Positions 35,739 to 43,775 of a stretch of DNA of 64,000 nt are shown here, piece by piece. Position 1 is the stretch's first letter. Each line of letters starts with the position of its first letter. Both the position numbers and the translations under genes were made by a program. The notes beneath the pieces were generated by a model, which saw nothing but the letters and a program-made list of their open reading frames with translations, was not told where the DNA came from and made no database searches. The stretch is from the NCBI RefSeq assembly GCF_013266695.1, contig NZ_JABRXF010000003.1, forward strand, positions 737,508 to 801,507, given 5' to 3'. The DNA is from Hongsoonwoonella zoysiae (GTDB lineage: Bacteria; Pseudomonadota; Alphaproteobacteria; Rhizobiales; Stappiaceae).

Positions 35739-37427
35739 TCAGGCGGCGGTCTTGTCGGAAACGGTCACCTTTTCGGGCACCGCCATCCACTCCTTGCCGC
35801 GCAGCATCGCCTTCCAGTAGATCGGCGGCAGCGCCCGCTCTTTCAGGAACCATGCCAGGCGGCTCGGCTTCGTGCCGTCGATCAGCCATTCCGGGAAGCT
35901 TGGCAGCAGCTTTCCGCCGTAGCCGAATTCCGCCAGCACGATCTTGCCGCGCTCCACGGTCAGCGGGCATGAGCCGTAGCCGTCGTATTGCGCTTGCGAG
36001 CCAGTGCCCTTGATATCGGCGATGACGTTTTCGGCGACCACCGGCGCCTGCTTGCGCGCCGCCGCCGCCGTCTTGGCGTTCGGCGCGTTCATCACGTCGC
36101 CGAGGCTCCAGACGTTCTGATAGCGCTTGTGCCGCAACGTCGCCTGGTCGACGTCGACCCACCCCGCGCTGTCGGCAAGCGGCGAAACGCGGATGAAGTC
36201 GGGTGCGGCCTGCGGCGGCACGACGTGGATCATCTCGAACTCCGTCTCCACGGTCTCGGGTTCCTCGCCGGGTCTCGCAACGTTGAACCACGCCTTTCGC
36301 GCATGACCGTCGACGGCCTTGAGGTTGTGGTGGAAGTTCAGCCCCGCGTGGTAGCGCTCGACGTAATTCATGAGTGCCGGAACATAGTCCTGCACCCCGA
36401 AGAGCGCTCCGCCCGCGTTGAAGAACTGAACGTCGATGTCATCGAGACAGCCGGTGCGGAGCCAGTGGTCGGCGGAAAGATACATCGCCTTTTGCGGCGC
36501 GCCCGCGCATTTGATGGGCATCGGCGGCTGGGTGAAGACCGCCCGCCCGCTCTTCATGCCCTGCACGAGGCGCCACGTGTAGGGAGCGAGATCGTAGCGG
36601 TAGTTCGACGTCACTCCGTTCTTGCCGAGCGTTTCGTCGAGGCCCTCGATCGCGTGCCAGTCGAGCTTGAGGCCCGGGCAGACGATCAGGCGCTTGTATT
36701 TCACGACCCGGCACCCGTCGAGGATCACGGCATCGTTTTCCGGCTCGAACGCCGCCACCGCCGACTTGATCCAGTGGACGCCGCGCGGAATGAGCGAACC
36801 CATGGTGCGCGCCGTGGTATGCGCGTCGAATATCCCGCTGCCCACCATCGTCCAGCCGGGCTGGTAATAGTGCGTGTCGGCCGGGTCGATAATGGCGATG
36901 TCCAGCTCGCCGTCGCGGGCGATCAGGCTGGAGGCGACCGATATTCCGGCTGCCCCGCCGCCGATGATGACGATGTCATGTTCGGCGTCCGCCACATCGA
37001 CGGGCGTCTTGCCGCCGTTCGCGATCCTGCGCGCTACGCCACCCATGTCGTAGCCGGCCGCTTTCGCCGCCGCCAGGATATCGGGCACCGGCATCGAAGC
37101 CCCTTGCGAGAGCGCCCAGAGCGTGACGGAGCGTGTGCCGGTCCGGCAATAGGCGAGCGTGGGCTTCGGCAGTTCAGCCATCGCCACCTTGAATTCCGCA
37201 GCATCCTCGTCGCGCACCTTGCCGGCGACGACGGGCAGATAGCGCACCTCGAGGCCGAGGCTCCTTGCCTTGTCCTGAATTTCATCGAACGTCGGCTGAT
37301 CGGCGCCCTCGCCGTCCGGCCGGTTGCAGACGATCGAGCGGAACCCTGCCGCCGCGATCTCGGTGATATCCGCGACCGAGATTTGCGGGCTGACCGACAA
37401 GGTGCCCGTGACGCGCTTGATCTCCAT
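35739..37427 (-). CDS. Fusion: rhodanese-like (DSP-PTPase-fold) domain plus sulfide:quinone oxidoreductase-type flavoprotein
   Basis: The 562-residue protein has two parts. Residues 1-140 match the TIGR01244/DUF442 fold with active-site loop CRTGTRS; Cys94 to Arg99 is CX4R, as in rhodaneses, not the CX5R of tyrosine phosphatases. Residues 150-550 are an FAD-dependent SQR-like oxidoreductase (IVIIGGGAAGISVASSL; second FAD segment NVWSLGDVMNAPNAKTAAAARKQ) with Cys250 (IVCPGLKLDW) and Cys307 (PIKCAGAPQK) in the positions of the SQR redox pair. It probably oxidises sulfide to sulfane sulfur at the membrane with quinone as acceptor, and the rhodanese part relays sulfur. Start: GGAGG precedes the ATG at 37427. 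It lies between persulfide dioxygenase and SulP genes. Confidence 0.88.
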   Translation of the reverse strand: MEIKRVTGTLSVSPQISVADITEIAAAGFRSIVCNRPDGEGADQPTFDEIQDKARSLGLEVRYLPVVAGKVRDEDAAEFKVAMAELPKPTLAYCRTGTRSVTLWALSQGASMPVPDILAAAKAAGYDMGGVARRIANGGKTPVDVADAEHDIVIIGGGAAGISVASSLIARDGELDIAIIDPADTHYYQPGWTMVGSGIFDAHTTARTMGSLIPRGVHWIKSAVAAFEPENDAVILDGCRVVKYKRLIVCPGLKLDWHAIEGLDETLGKNGVTSNYRYDLAPYTWRLVQGMKSGRAVFTQPPMPIKCAGAPQKAMYLSADHWLRTGCLDDIDVQFFNAGGALFGVQDYVPALMNYVERYHAGLNFHHNLKAVDGHARKAWFNVARPGEEPETVETEFEMIHVVPPQAAPDFIRVSPLADSAGWVDVDQATLRHKRYQNVWSLGDVMNAPNAKTAAAARKQAPVVAENVIADIKGTGSQAQYDGYGSCPLTVERGKIVLAEFGYGGKLLPSFPEWLIDGTKPSRLAWFLKERALPPIYWKAMLRGKEWMAVPEKVTVSDKTAA

Positions 37428-37489
37428 GAAAACGTCCTCCGGTTTCAGGGGCCGGGCACGAAGGTTCGGACCCTTGCTCATTCCGTTTT

Positions 37490-38377
37490 TCAGAGCTTGT
37501 TGACAGGCACCTTCAGGAAGCTTTGCCCCTGCTCGTCGGCGGGCGGAAGCCTGCCTGCGCGCATGTTCACCTGCAGCGAGGGGATGATGAGCTTCGGCAT
37601 GTCGAGGGTTGCGTCGCGCGCTTCGCGCATGGCGACGAATTCCTCGCGGCTCTTGCCGCCGCCGACGTGGATGTTATGCGCCTTTTCCTCGGCAACCGTG
37701 GTTTCCCACTGGATGTCGCGGCCGTTCGGCCCGTAGTCGTGGCACATGAACAGGCGCGTTTCGCCGGGAAGCGCCAGCACCTTCTGGATGGAATCGTAGA
37801 GCGTGCCCGCATCGCCGCCGGGGAAATCGGCGCGTGCGCTGCCGCCGTCGGGCATGAACAGCGTATCGCCCACGAAGGCGGCATCGCCCACCACATGCGT
37901 CATGCAGGCCGGCGTGTGGCCGGGGGTGTGCATGGCGAAGGCTTTCATAGAGCCGATTTCGTAAGCGTCGCCGTCTTCGAACAGCCGGTCGAACTGGCTG
38001 CCGTCGCGCTGGAACTCGGTGCCTTCGTTGAAAACCTTGCCGAAGGTATCCTGGACAATGGTGATATTCCTGCCGATGCCGATCTTGCCGCCGAGTTTTT
38101 CCTGGATGTAGGGCGCCGCCGAAAGGTGATCGGCATGGACATGCGTCTCGATCAGCCATTCGAGCTTCAGGCCGTTGTCCCTGATGTGGGAGATGATCTC
38201 GTCGGCATGCTCGAAGGAAATGCGGCCCGCCGCATAGTCGATGTCCATGACGGAATCGACCACCGCGCAAGATTTCGAATTCGGATCCTTCACGACATAG
38301 CTGATCGTGTTGGTGGCCGGGTCGAAGAATGCCTTGACCTCCGGCTTGACCGAGAGATCGACTGGATATGCACTCAT
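37490..38377 (-). CDS. Persulfide dioxygenase-like MBL-fold hydrolase (Blh/ETHE1 type)
   Basis: The 295-residue protein is a metallo-beta-lactamase fold with the metal motif THVHADHL (His79, His81, Asp83, His84), the later His in MHTPGHTPACMTH, and FMCHDYGPNGRDIQWETTV. This pattern fits Blh/ETHE1-like persulfide dioxygenases, which convert glutathione persulfide to sulfite and glutathione. Blh of Agrobacterium and Xylella belongs to the BigR sulfide-responsive operon. A GGAGG lies 7 bases before the ATG at 38377 (ATG at 38380 also possible). It is first of the operon with the rhodanese/SQR fusion and SulP. A palindromic AT-rich region lies upstream. Confidence 0.92.
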   Translation of the reverse strand: MSAYPVDLSVKPEVKAFFDPATNTISYVVKDPNSKSCAVVDSVMDIDYAAGRISFEHADEIISHIRDNGLKLEWLIETHVHADHLSAAPYIQEKLGGKIGIGRNITIVQDTFGKVFNEGTEFQRDGSQFDRLFEDGDAYEIGSMKAFAMHTPGHTPACMTHVVGDAAFVGDTLFMPDGGSARADFPGGDAGTLYDSIQKVLALPGETRLFMCHDYGPNGRDIQWETTVAEEKAHNIHVGGGKSREEFVAMREARDATLDMPKLIIPSLQVNMRAGRLPPADEQGQSFLKVPVNKL

Positions 38378-38447
38378 CATATGTCCTCCTGCAATTTCGC
38401 CCGGTCCGCGGCGACGGCCGGATAATCCTTGCCTTTTGTCGCGTTGT

Positions 38448-38487
38448 ATATCCGCATTTTCCATTAGATGCGAATATTTGAATATAT
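38448..38487. promoter_or_regulatory. Palindromic AT-rich operator candidate before the persulfide dioxygenase operon
   Basis: Two overlapping dyads are present. ATATCCGCAT (38448-38457) and ATGCGAATAT (38468-38477) form a 10-base repeat with one mismatch. ATATT (38474-38478) and AATAT (38481-38485) flank TG. They lie 70-110 bases upstream of the ATG in a locally AT-rich stretch. In Agrobacterium and Xylella similar operons are repressed by the ArsR-type, sulfide-sensing BigR at an AT-rich palindrome. No bigR gene is visible here. Confidence 0.5.
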
Positions 38488-38602
38488 GATGCCCAGATAG
38501 TGAGCCCGCACCTCCCGCGCAAGCGGAAATTTGCACCACGGTTTCGCGACGGCGGGAGCGGGAAGCCGTCATCGCTCTTCCAGCCATCGCCCGGAACCGC
38601 GA

Positions 38603-38616
38603 TTGAGATTCGTCAA
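38603..38616 (+). promoter_or_regulatory. FNR/FixK-type box before the universal stress protein gene
   Basis: TTGAG-ATTC-GTCAA has one mismatch (G for pyrimidine at position 5) from TTGAY-N4-RTCAA. A possible -10 (TACTTT, near 38642) would place the box centre at about -42, the class II position for FNR/FixK activators. Universal stress genes are common members of such low-oxygen regulons. Confidence 0.6.
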
Positions 38617-38672
38617 TGCGCGATTGAACCAGGCGAACTTTACTTTAGGAAATATTCAAAGGGAGGTCTGCC

Positions 38673-39206
38673 GTGATCAAGAAGGTTCTTATTGCAACCG
38701 ATGGGTCCGACCACGCCAAGAAGGCGGTGGCTTTCGGGTCCGATATCGCCTCGAAGTACGGTGCCGACGTCGTGCTCGTCCATGTTCTCCTGCGCGGCGA
38801 AGTGTCGGAAGACCTGATGCGCATGGCGGAGGTCGAGCAATTGACGGGCGAAGGCGGCAAGCCGTTGTCGGAAGCCTTCGCTTCCGTTCCGGCGGGGCGC
38901 TTTCCTGCCGATCTCACCTTCACGCAGGAAAAGCCGACCGTTCCCTACCGGGTGCTTGAAGCCGTTGGCGAGCAGGTGCTCGACCAGGCGGAAAGGATCG
39001 CCAAGGAACACGGCGCGGGCAAGGTCAAGCGGCGCATCGAGGACGGCAAGCCCGTGGATCAGGTTCTCAATGCCGTCGAGGCGGAAGGCGCCGATCTTCT
39101 GGTCACCGGCACGCGCGGGCTTTCGAACGTGAAGTCGATGATGGTGGGCAGCGTCTCGCACAAGCTTTCGCACATGTCGCCCGTCACCTGCATTTCCGTT
39201 AGGTAA
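38673..39206 (+). CDS. Universal stress protein, UspA family
   Basis: The 177-residue protein starts KKVLIATDGSDHAKKAVAFG and ends with the UspA ATP-binding pattern ADLLVTGTRGLSNVKSMMVGSVSHKLSHMSPVTCISV, where G-2x-G-9x-S/T is intact. ATP binding is therefore likely. An internal insert of about 45 residues (from residue 50) makes it longer than the usual 140-150. The start is GTG with GGGAGG six to eight bases upstream. It is divergent from the sulfide-oxidation operon and downstream of a probable FNR/FixK box, which suggests expression at low oxygen. Confidence 0.93.
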   Translation: MIKKVLIATDGSDHAKKAVAFGSDIASKYGADVVLVHVLLRGEVSEDLMRMAEVEQLTGEGGKPLSEAFASVPAGRFPADLTFTQEKPTVPYRVLEAVGEQVLDQAERIAKEHGAGKVKRRIEDGKPVDQVLNAVEAEGADLLVTGTRGLSNVKSMMVGSVSHKLSHMSPVTCISVR

Positions 39207-39212
39207 CGCCCG

Positions 39213-40031
39213 TCATTCGAACCGGAGCCTGAGGCCGTCGAGCGGCAGCCCGTCGAACGCCGTCGACCATCTCTCGCCGGGCGCGACGGGCATTGCCCGC
39301 GTCAGCGTGCCGGTGGAGATGATCTCGCCGGCTTGCATTGCCGGCGCGGCGGCATCCCCGGCCAGAACGTCCGCCAGATGGCGAAGGGCGGCAAGCGGGC
39401 CAGCGTCCAGCACGTTCGACGACACGCCCTCGTCAACGACCTCGCCATTGCGGAAAAGCACTATGCGGAAATTCGCCAGCCGCGCGCGCCATTCGTCGCG
39501 GGTTTCCGCCGTGATTTCGGAAAACGGCCCGTGCACCAGCGCGCCATGCAGCGCGAAAGCGGCCACCGTGTCGGCAGCCTGGAAGCGCCAGCCGGCGAAG
39601 AGCGACTGCACGATTTCGAAGCTGTGCGCCACATGGGATACGCAGCTCATCAGTTCCGCATCGCTCATGCCCGAAGATGGCGCCTTGCCGAGTTTCAGGA
39701 GGATTTCCGGCTCGATCCTTGGCTCCACCAGCTTTTCGAGCGAAAGGCTCTCGGCACCCGGCTTCACGGTCGTCGAATAAACCGGCCCCCAGATCGGCGC
39801 ATAGACCTTGTATTCGTCCCAGATGGTGCGGTTGGTAAAGCCGATCTTGCGCCCGATGGGCACCTCGCCGCGCTCCCGCCTCAGCCGCGTGATTTCCCTT
39901 GAGACCCGATAGGCCGCCGTCTGGTCGAATTCGGCAATCCGTTCGGTGATGCAGGGGATCTGCCGTCTTTCATCGAGAGCGTTCAGGATCTCGCGGGCAA
40001 GCGCGGCTTCATCCGTCATCGCGCTATCCAT
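39213..40031 (-). CDS. 2-keto-4-pentenoate hydratase family protein
   Basis: The 272-residue protein belongs to the FAH-fold hydratase/decarboxylase group: IGRKIGFTNRTIWDEYKVYAPIWGPVYS, VEPRIEPEILLKLGKAP (metal-binding acidic residues), HSFEIVQSLFAGWRFQAADTVAAFALHGALVHG and PLAALRHLADVLAG. Family members (MhpD, DmpE/H) hydrate 2-hydroxypentadienoate or decarboxylate 4-oxalocrotonate in aromatic meta-cleavage routes. No ring-cleavage dioxygenase is nearby, so the role here is open. The ATG at 40031 has GGAGG nine bases upstream and is 1-2 bases from the stop of the protease gene. Confidence 0.88.
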   Translation of the reverse strand: MDSAMTDEAALAREILNALDERRQIPCITERIAEFDQTAAYRVSREITRLRRERGEVPIGRKIGFTNRTIWDEYKVYAPIWGPVYSTTVKPGAESLSLEKLVEPRIEPEILLKLGKAPSSGMSDAELMSCVSHVAHSFEIVQSLFAGWRFQAADTVAAFALHGALVHGPFSEITAETRDEWRARLANFRIVLFRNGEVVDEGVSSNVLDAGPLAALRHLADVLAGDAAAPAMQAGEIISTGTLTRAMPVAPGERWSTAFDGLPLDGLRLRFE

Positions 40032-40032
40032 G

Positions 40033-40956
40033 CTACTTCGCCTCCCCCTTACTTCGCTCTCCCGGCGCCCTGCCCAGCAGGGCCTTGCGCTCGCCCGGCT
40101 CGCCGCGAAGCTTGGCTACGGCCTCGATCATCCTGGCGGCGGGCGTGGCCAACCGGATAAAGCTGTCCTGGGTCACGCCGGCGCCACTGTGGACGGCGAT
40201 GACGGAGACCTTGCCACCCTCCATCAGGAGAATGGGGCCGCCGGAATCTCCCGACATGACGGCGCATTCATGGGCCAGCACCTCGTTGTTCTTCAGATAG
40301 TGCGCCATGCCGCAATTCTCTTCCACCGAAAGCACATGCTGGCGAATGCGCGGATAGCCGGCAACCGCGATCCGCCCGCCTTCGGCAAGGGCTGCTTTCA
40401 GCTCGCCTTTGCCGGGCGCGAAGACGCCAAGATAGCCGACCTGCCTGCCGATAGGCTCGCTCAGTTCCAAAATCGCCCAGTCCTCGCCGGGGTCGTAGCG
40501 CAGAGGCCCGTTCCCGCCGTTACGGTCTTCCGGCAGAAAAACCCTTGTCCCGGTCGAATGGGCGGAATATCCGCCGCGCTGGTATCCGGCCAGGAAATGC
40601 AGCGCCTGCGGCCTGACCCAGCCGATCGTGCCGCCGGCATAAAGGCAATGCGCGGCGGTCAGCACAAGGCGCTCGCCGATAAGCGCGCCCGTGCAATAGC
40701 GCCTGACGCGGTAGGCGGAAAAATTGATCTGGCCGATTGCGCTCCAGGGGTAGGCGGCGGCATCGACGATCCTTCGCGCCTTCACCTCCTCGCAGCCTGT
40801 GGCAAGCTCTTGCCCGCTGCCGCACATGGCGTTGAGTGCCGGAACGAATTGCGCGGTCGGCTTCTGCTCCTGCGCCACCGCGCCTTCGGGAAAGAAGATC
40901 GCCAGCACCATGCAGACGACCCAAAACCATCCCGCTTGCCGCATTCGCCTTCCCAT
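40033..40956 (-). CDS. Secreted trypsin-like serine protease
   Basis: The protein of about 307 residues has an N-terminal signal segment (RQAGWFWVVCMVLAIFFPEGAVAQ, cleaved near AQ-E). Its chymotrypsin-fold domain has the full triad: His103 in LTAAHC, Asp159 in EDWAILEL, Ser238 in GDSGGP. Six or so cysteines fit disulfides of an exported protein. RRIVDAAAYPWSAIGQ resembles the activation-cleavage region. It would act in the periplasm or outside. Start is ambiguous: 40956 and 40944 are both reasonable, and the long extension to 41016 is not signal-like. It is coupled to the downstream hydratase-family gene by a 1-base gap, with no obvious functional link. Confidence 0.87.
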   Translation of the reverse strand: MGRRMRQAGWFWVVCMVLAIFFPEGAVAQEQKPTAQFVPALNAMCGSGQELATGCEEVKARRIVDAAAYPWSAIGQINFSAYRVRRYCTGALIGERLVLTAAHCLYAGGTIGWVRPQALHFLAGYQRGGYSAHSTGTRVFLPEDRNGGNGPLRYDPGEDWAILELSEPIGRQVGYLGVFAPGKGELKAALAEGGRIAVAGYPRIRQHVLSVEENCGMAHYLKNNEVLAHECAVMSGDSGGPILLMEGGKVSVIAVHSGAGVTQDSFIRLATPAARMIEAVAKLRGEPGERKALLGRAPGERSKGEAK

Positions 40957-41168
40957 CCCGCCGGGCTCCCCGATACCGGGCAGAAGCTTATTCGCATCGA
41001 ATTGGGTCGGGAACATCTTATGGTGAGATTTTGTGCGCCGGCCGGAAATGCCTTAGCTGACGGCGTTACGCCGCGCTGAAAACTCATGCTTTGCGCTAGG
41101 CTTCGCCAGCATCATTCCCGTCGGCACGGACAAATTGCTCACCACCCGCGCGCGGCTATTGCTTGCGT

Positions 41169-41867
41169 TCACTTACGCCAGAAATCGGTGCTGTAGTTGT
41201 TCAGTCCTTTAGTGTACTGGTCTGTTTTAACTTGGAACAATGAGGGAATCTTGCTCCCGTCGCCTCCATCCTTGAAGTAGTCCCTGACCGAACAAAGCGC
41301 CGAACTCATTAAGTGCTCCCATGTACGAAATAGCTCGTCTTGCAGAATTTGCTCTTGTTTCGCAGCACTAAACTTCCTCTTGGGACGCGGAAAGCTGCCG
41401 GCAAGTTGGGGTTGGACCTCATGATGGAAGGTTATGCTACCGAATGCCCATTCGTCTTCAATGGAATCACGCCATCGATAGGAAACCGTGACCTGCAATT
41501 TCTGGCTGAAACGGTGCGGCGGAAAGATGTTGTCATCGACCTGAAATGTTTGCCTTTCCTGCTCCTCAGTCTTCATTCGATTCTTCATAGTATTGAACGC
41601 AAACAATAGATCTTTTCCGCTTTGAATTGCATAAGTACGCGTTCGTTCAATCTTTTTTTCTGACTTGGACTCGCGATATTCCCTAAAAGACCTTTCGAAA
41701 CGATCCAACTGCGTTGCCACATAGGGTCCGCAATTCGAAAGAGGTAACAGACGAAAGTCTCCCGAATGTTCTTTGTGCAAGGCCTGATCTATCAAAATTC
41801 TCAACTCAGATTCGTCGATTGATGAGAGAGCGCTCTTCTCACTTTCGGTAAGATTTATAATATTCAT
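41169..41867 (-). CDS. Hypothetical protein in an AT-richer accessory patch
   Basis: The 232-residue protein is unrecognised. It is soluble and charged, with no signal peptide or membrane segment. An N-terminal helical part (residues 1-110, with the basic stretch ESKSEKKIERTRTYAIQ) is followed by a more beta-like part (TVSYRWRDSIEDEWAFGSITFHH) and a helical tail rich in Gln/Lys. Base composition is visibly lower in GC than all flanking genes, so it was probably acquired. It lies 241 bases downstream of the AAA ATPase gene on the same strand and could be its partner. The ATG at 41867 is used; a GTG at 41879 is possible. Function unknown. Confidence 0.65.
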   Translation of the reverse strand: MNIINLTESEKSALSSIDESELRILIDQALHKEHSGDFRLLPLSNCGPYVATQLDRFERSFREYRESKSEKKIERTRTYAIQSGKDLLFAFNTMKNRMKTEEQERQTFQVDDNIFPPHRFSQKLQVTVSYRWRDSIEDEWAFGSITFHHEVQPQLAGSFPRPKRKFSAAKQEQILQDELFRTWEHLMSSALCSVRDYFKDGGDGSKIPSLFQVKTDQYTKGLNNYSTDFWRK

Positions 41868-42108
41868 GTTTTTGACCACGAATTTCCAAGGAAGTTAAGT
41901 GACACAAAGATATTAAACTGGTTGGCATCAGGATGGGTTCAGAGCCATTTAATTCAATGCTACGACAAGATGTTACGGCTGGTCGGCTGAATTCGTCAAT
42001 CTCGGTGCTAGCCCGCAATTCACCGTCAGGCTCCATATTTGCATTAAATGAAATCGCCTGGGTGCAGTTAAACTAAATTTTGACTTGGCAACTTGAAAGC
42101 TTCCGCAG

Positions 42109-43281
42109 TCAGTCCACAATCCAGTGACGCTCCAGGTACTCATGAAACATTGGAACCGTGAATGCGATATCCCCATGCGCGGGGCTGTAGATCATTCCTT
42201 TTGCGATGATCTGCGCGCGCCGGGGGCCTAGCGATGTGAGTTTTTCACCCAATACTTCTGCCACGTCCGAGGATCGATACGGCCCGGGTCCAAGGCGCGC
42301 CATGGCGATCACATACTCTTTCTCCTTGGGGGTCAGGCGGTCGATTCGAACTTTGAAGAAGCCTTCATCAAGCCTTCTCAAGGCTTCTTTCTCGGCCACT
42401 TCAAAGCAGTCCATTTCGATTGGAGATCGGGTGGATGCATTCCAGACCTGATATCCCCATTCCTGCAGGAAATATGGATACCCCTTCGTCAATGTGACGA
42501 TTGCATCAAGCAGCTTTCCGTCTATCGATTCTCCTTCTTCTTCGATTGGCTGGCGAATTGCATTCGCGGCATGCTTATTCGGGAGGGCATCTACTTTTGG
42601 AAAGATAAAAAGCCTTTCTGCATAGGACTTTGCATCTCCAGACAAAGCCGCAATTGCAGGTAGGCCAGCACCGAATAAAAGCACAGGCAATGCTTTCTGG
42701 TTTATTCGATGGATTGCGACAATCAACGCGCCCAGTTCTTCGGGCGAGAGGTATTGTACTTCATCGATCAGCAGAGCCCACCCTCGGCCCGCCGCTTTCG
42801 CAGCTTCGCCAACCTTCAAAAACAGCTCGGTGATATCGTATTCGAGGTTACCACTGTCAGCGACCCCCGGCTCCGGGTCGACGGATACGGTGAAATCACG
42901 CACACTGATTTTGAATGCCCCAGCGAAGCTGCGAAGTGCTCGCAGTGCGGCATGTGTGGCGACCTTCGCGGCCTCGTTGAACGATAGTTTGCGAAGGACT
43001 TGATGGATTTTTGGATAGAGCAGTTCGACAAGTTTCCGGTCCTCGGGCGCTTCTATGAATGAAGTTAGATACCCATGCTTTTCGGCGATTTGCTCGATCT
43101 TATTGAGTAGAACGGTCTTTCCGACGCCACGCAAACCAAGAAGCATTTGCGACTGGGTGGGCCGCCCGAGCAGAACGCGCTGCAACGCAGTGTCGGCGGC
43201 TGCGATAATTTCCTCTCGACCTGCCAACTCCGGCGGTTGAGAGCCTGCTCCGGGCGCGAACGGATTTCGAACTGGATCCAT
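42109..43281 (-). CDS. AAA/STAND-like ATPase with winged-helix tail
   Basis: The 390-residue protein has a P-loop ATPase core: Walker A GLRGVGKTVLL (residues 49-59), Walker B ALLIDEVQYL with Asp173/Glu174, and the sensor-like LLFGAGLPAIAAL. The C-terminal part (about 300-390, RLTPKEKEYVIAMARLGPGPYRSSDVAEVLG) looks like a winged helix. The layout (NPFAPGAGSQPPELAGRE then P-loop) is that of Orc1/Cdc6-like archaeal and bacterial AAA ATPases and STAND NTPases, found in many bacteria without known function. GC is lower than the surroundings. The ATG at 43281 is used (GTG at 43290 possible). Role unknown; phage or plasmid context and defence are both possible. Confidence 0.8.
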   Translation of the reverse strand: MDPVRNPFAPGAGSQPPELAGREEIIAAADTALQRVLLGRPTQSQMLLGLRGVGKTVLLNKIEQIAEKHGYLTSFIEAPEDRKLVELLYPKIHQVLRKLSFNEAAKVATHAALRALRSFAGAFKISVRDFTVSVDPEPGVADSGNLEYDITELFLKVGEAAKAAGRGWALLIDEVQYLSPEELGALIVAIHRINQKALPVLLFGAGLPAIAALSGDAKSYAERLFIFPKVDALPNKHAANAIRQPIEEEGESIDGKLLDAIVTLTKGYPYFLQEWGYQVWNASTRSPIEMDCFEVAEKEALRRLDEGFFKVRIDRLTPKEKEYVIAMARLGPGPYRSSDVAEVLGEKLTSLGPRRAQIIAKGMIYSPAHGDIAFTVPMFHEYLERHWIVD

Positions 43282-43775
43282 GTTTATCACTTTAGGGCAC
43301 AGTATAGCTCTTAATCGATATACTCACTTATAAATTCTTATACGTCAATGCGTCCGCACAAGTGCTTGGCAGTCACCCTTCGGCTCTCGCCTCCAGGATC
43401 GATCCTCAAAAATCACTGCCTGAAATTTCGCCTTACCGATCCTTGAGGCACCGTCGAGGAACAGGCGCATGGATTGCGCATCCCTCGGGCGTCTCGTCTT
43501 TGGCCCGGTTATCCCCGTTCAGCCCGACGTGGTATGATGGAACCCGGTTTTGGCGCCAGTATTCTTGCTGCTGGGCACTCTCACCCGGATAGAAATCCTC
43601 CCGGTCGATCCGCGCCGGACCACCCGGCGATCGGACAGGGGGCCGGCGCGCCCTGTTCGATGGCTTTCGCGGATTTCTGAAGCACCCTGATGGCCCCCAA
43701 AAGCGTCCGGATTCGCCCTTCTGGAATTCTCCTCGCCGCTCTAACGCGCCACGTTTTCCGCCTGAGGCACGACCT
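43282..43775. other. Intergenic region upstream of the accessory ATPase
   Basis: The 494-base stretch has no supported gene. Near 43301-43306 the minus strand reads TATACT, a plausible -10 for the ATPase gene with a short leader. The rest (43340-43740) has GC like the core genome but no family-like frame; it may be remnant DNA from insertion of the accessory pair. Confidence 0.45.

Noticed and set aside
35988..37736. 582-codon plus-strand open frame opposite the rhodanese/SQR fusion
   Set aside because: The minus strand has well-conserved FAD and rhodanese motifs; the plus frame is Arg/Asp/His-rich noise of high-GC DNA.
41839..42176. Two small minus-strand frames (65 and 67 codons) between the accessory protein and the ATPase genes
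   Set aside because: They lack ribosome sites and family features and overlap each other; spacer or decayed DNA is more likely.
43362..43680. Two small plus-strand frames upstream of the accessory ATPase
   Set aside because: Arg/Ser/Pro-rich composition, no ribosome site and no recognisable motif.
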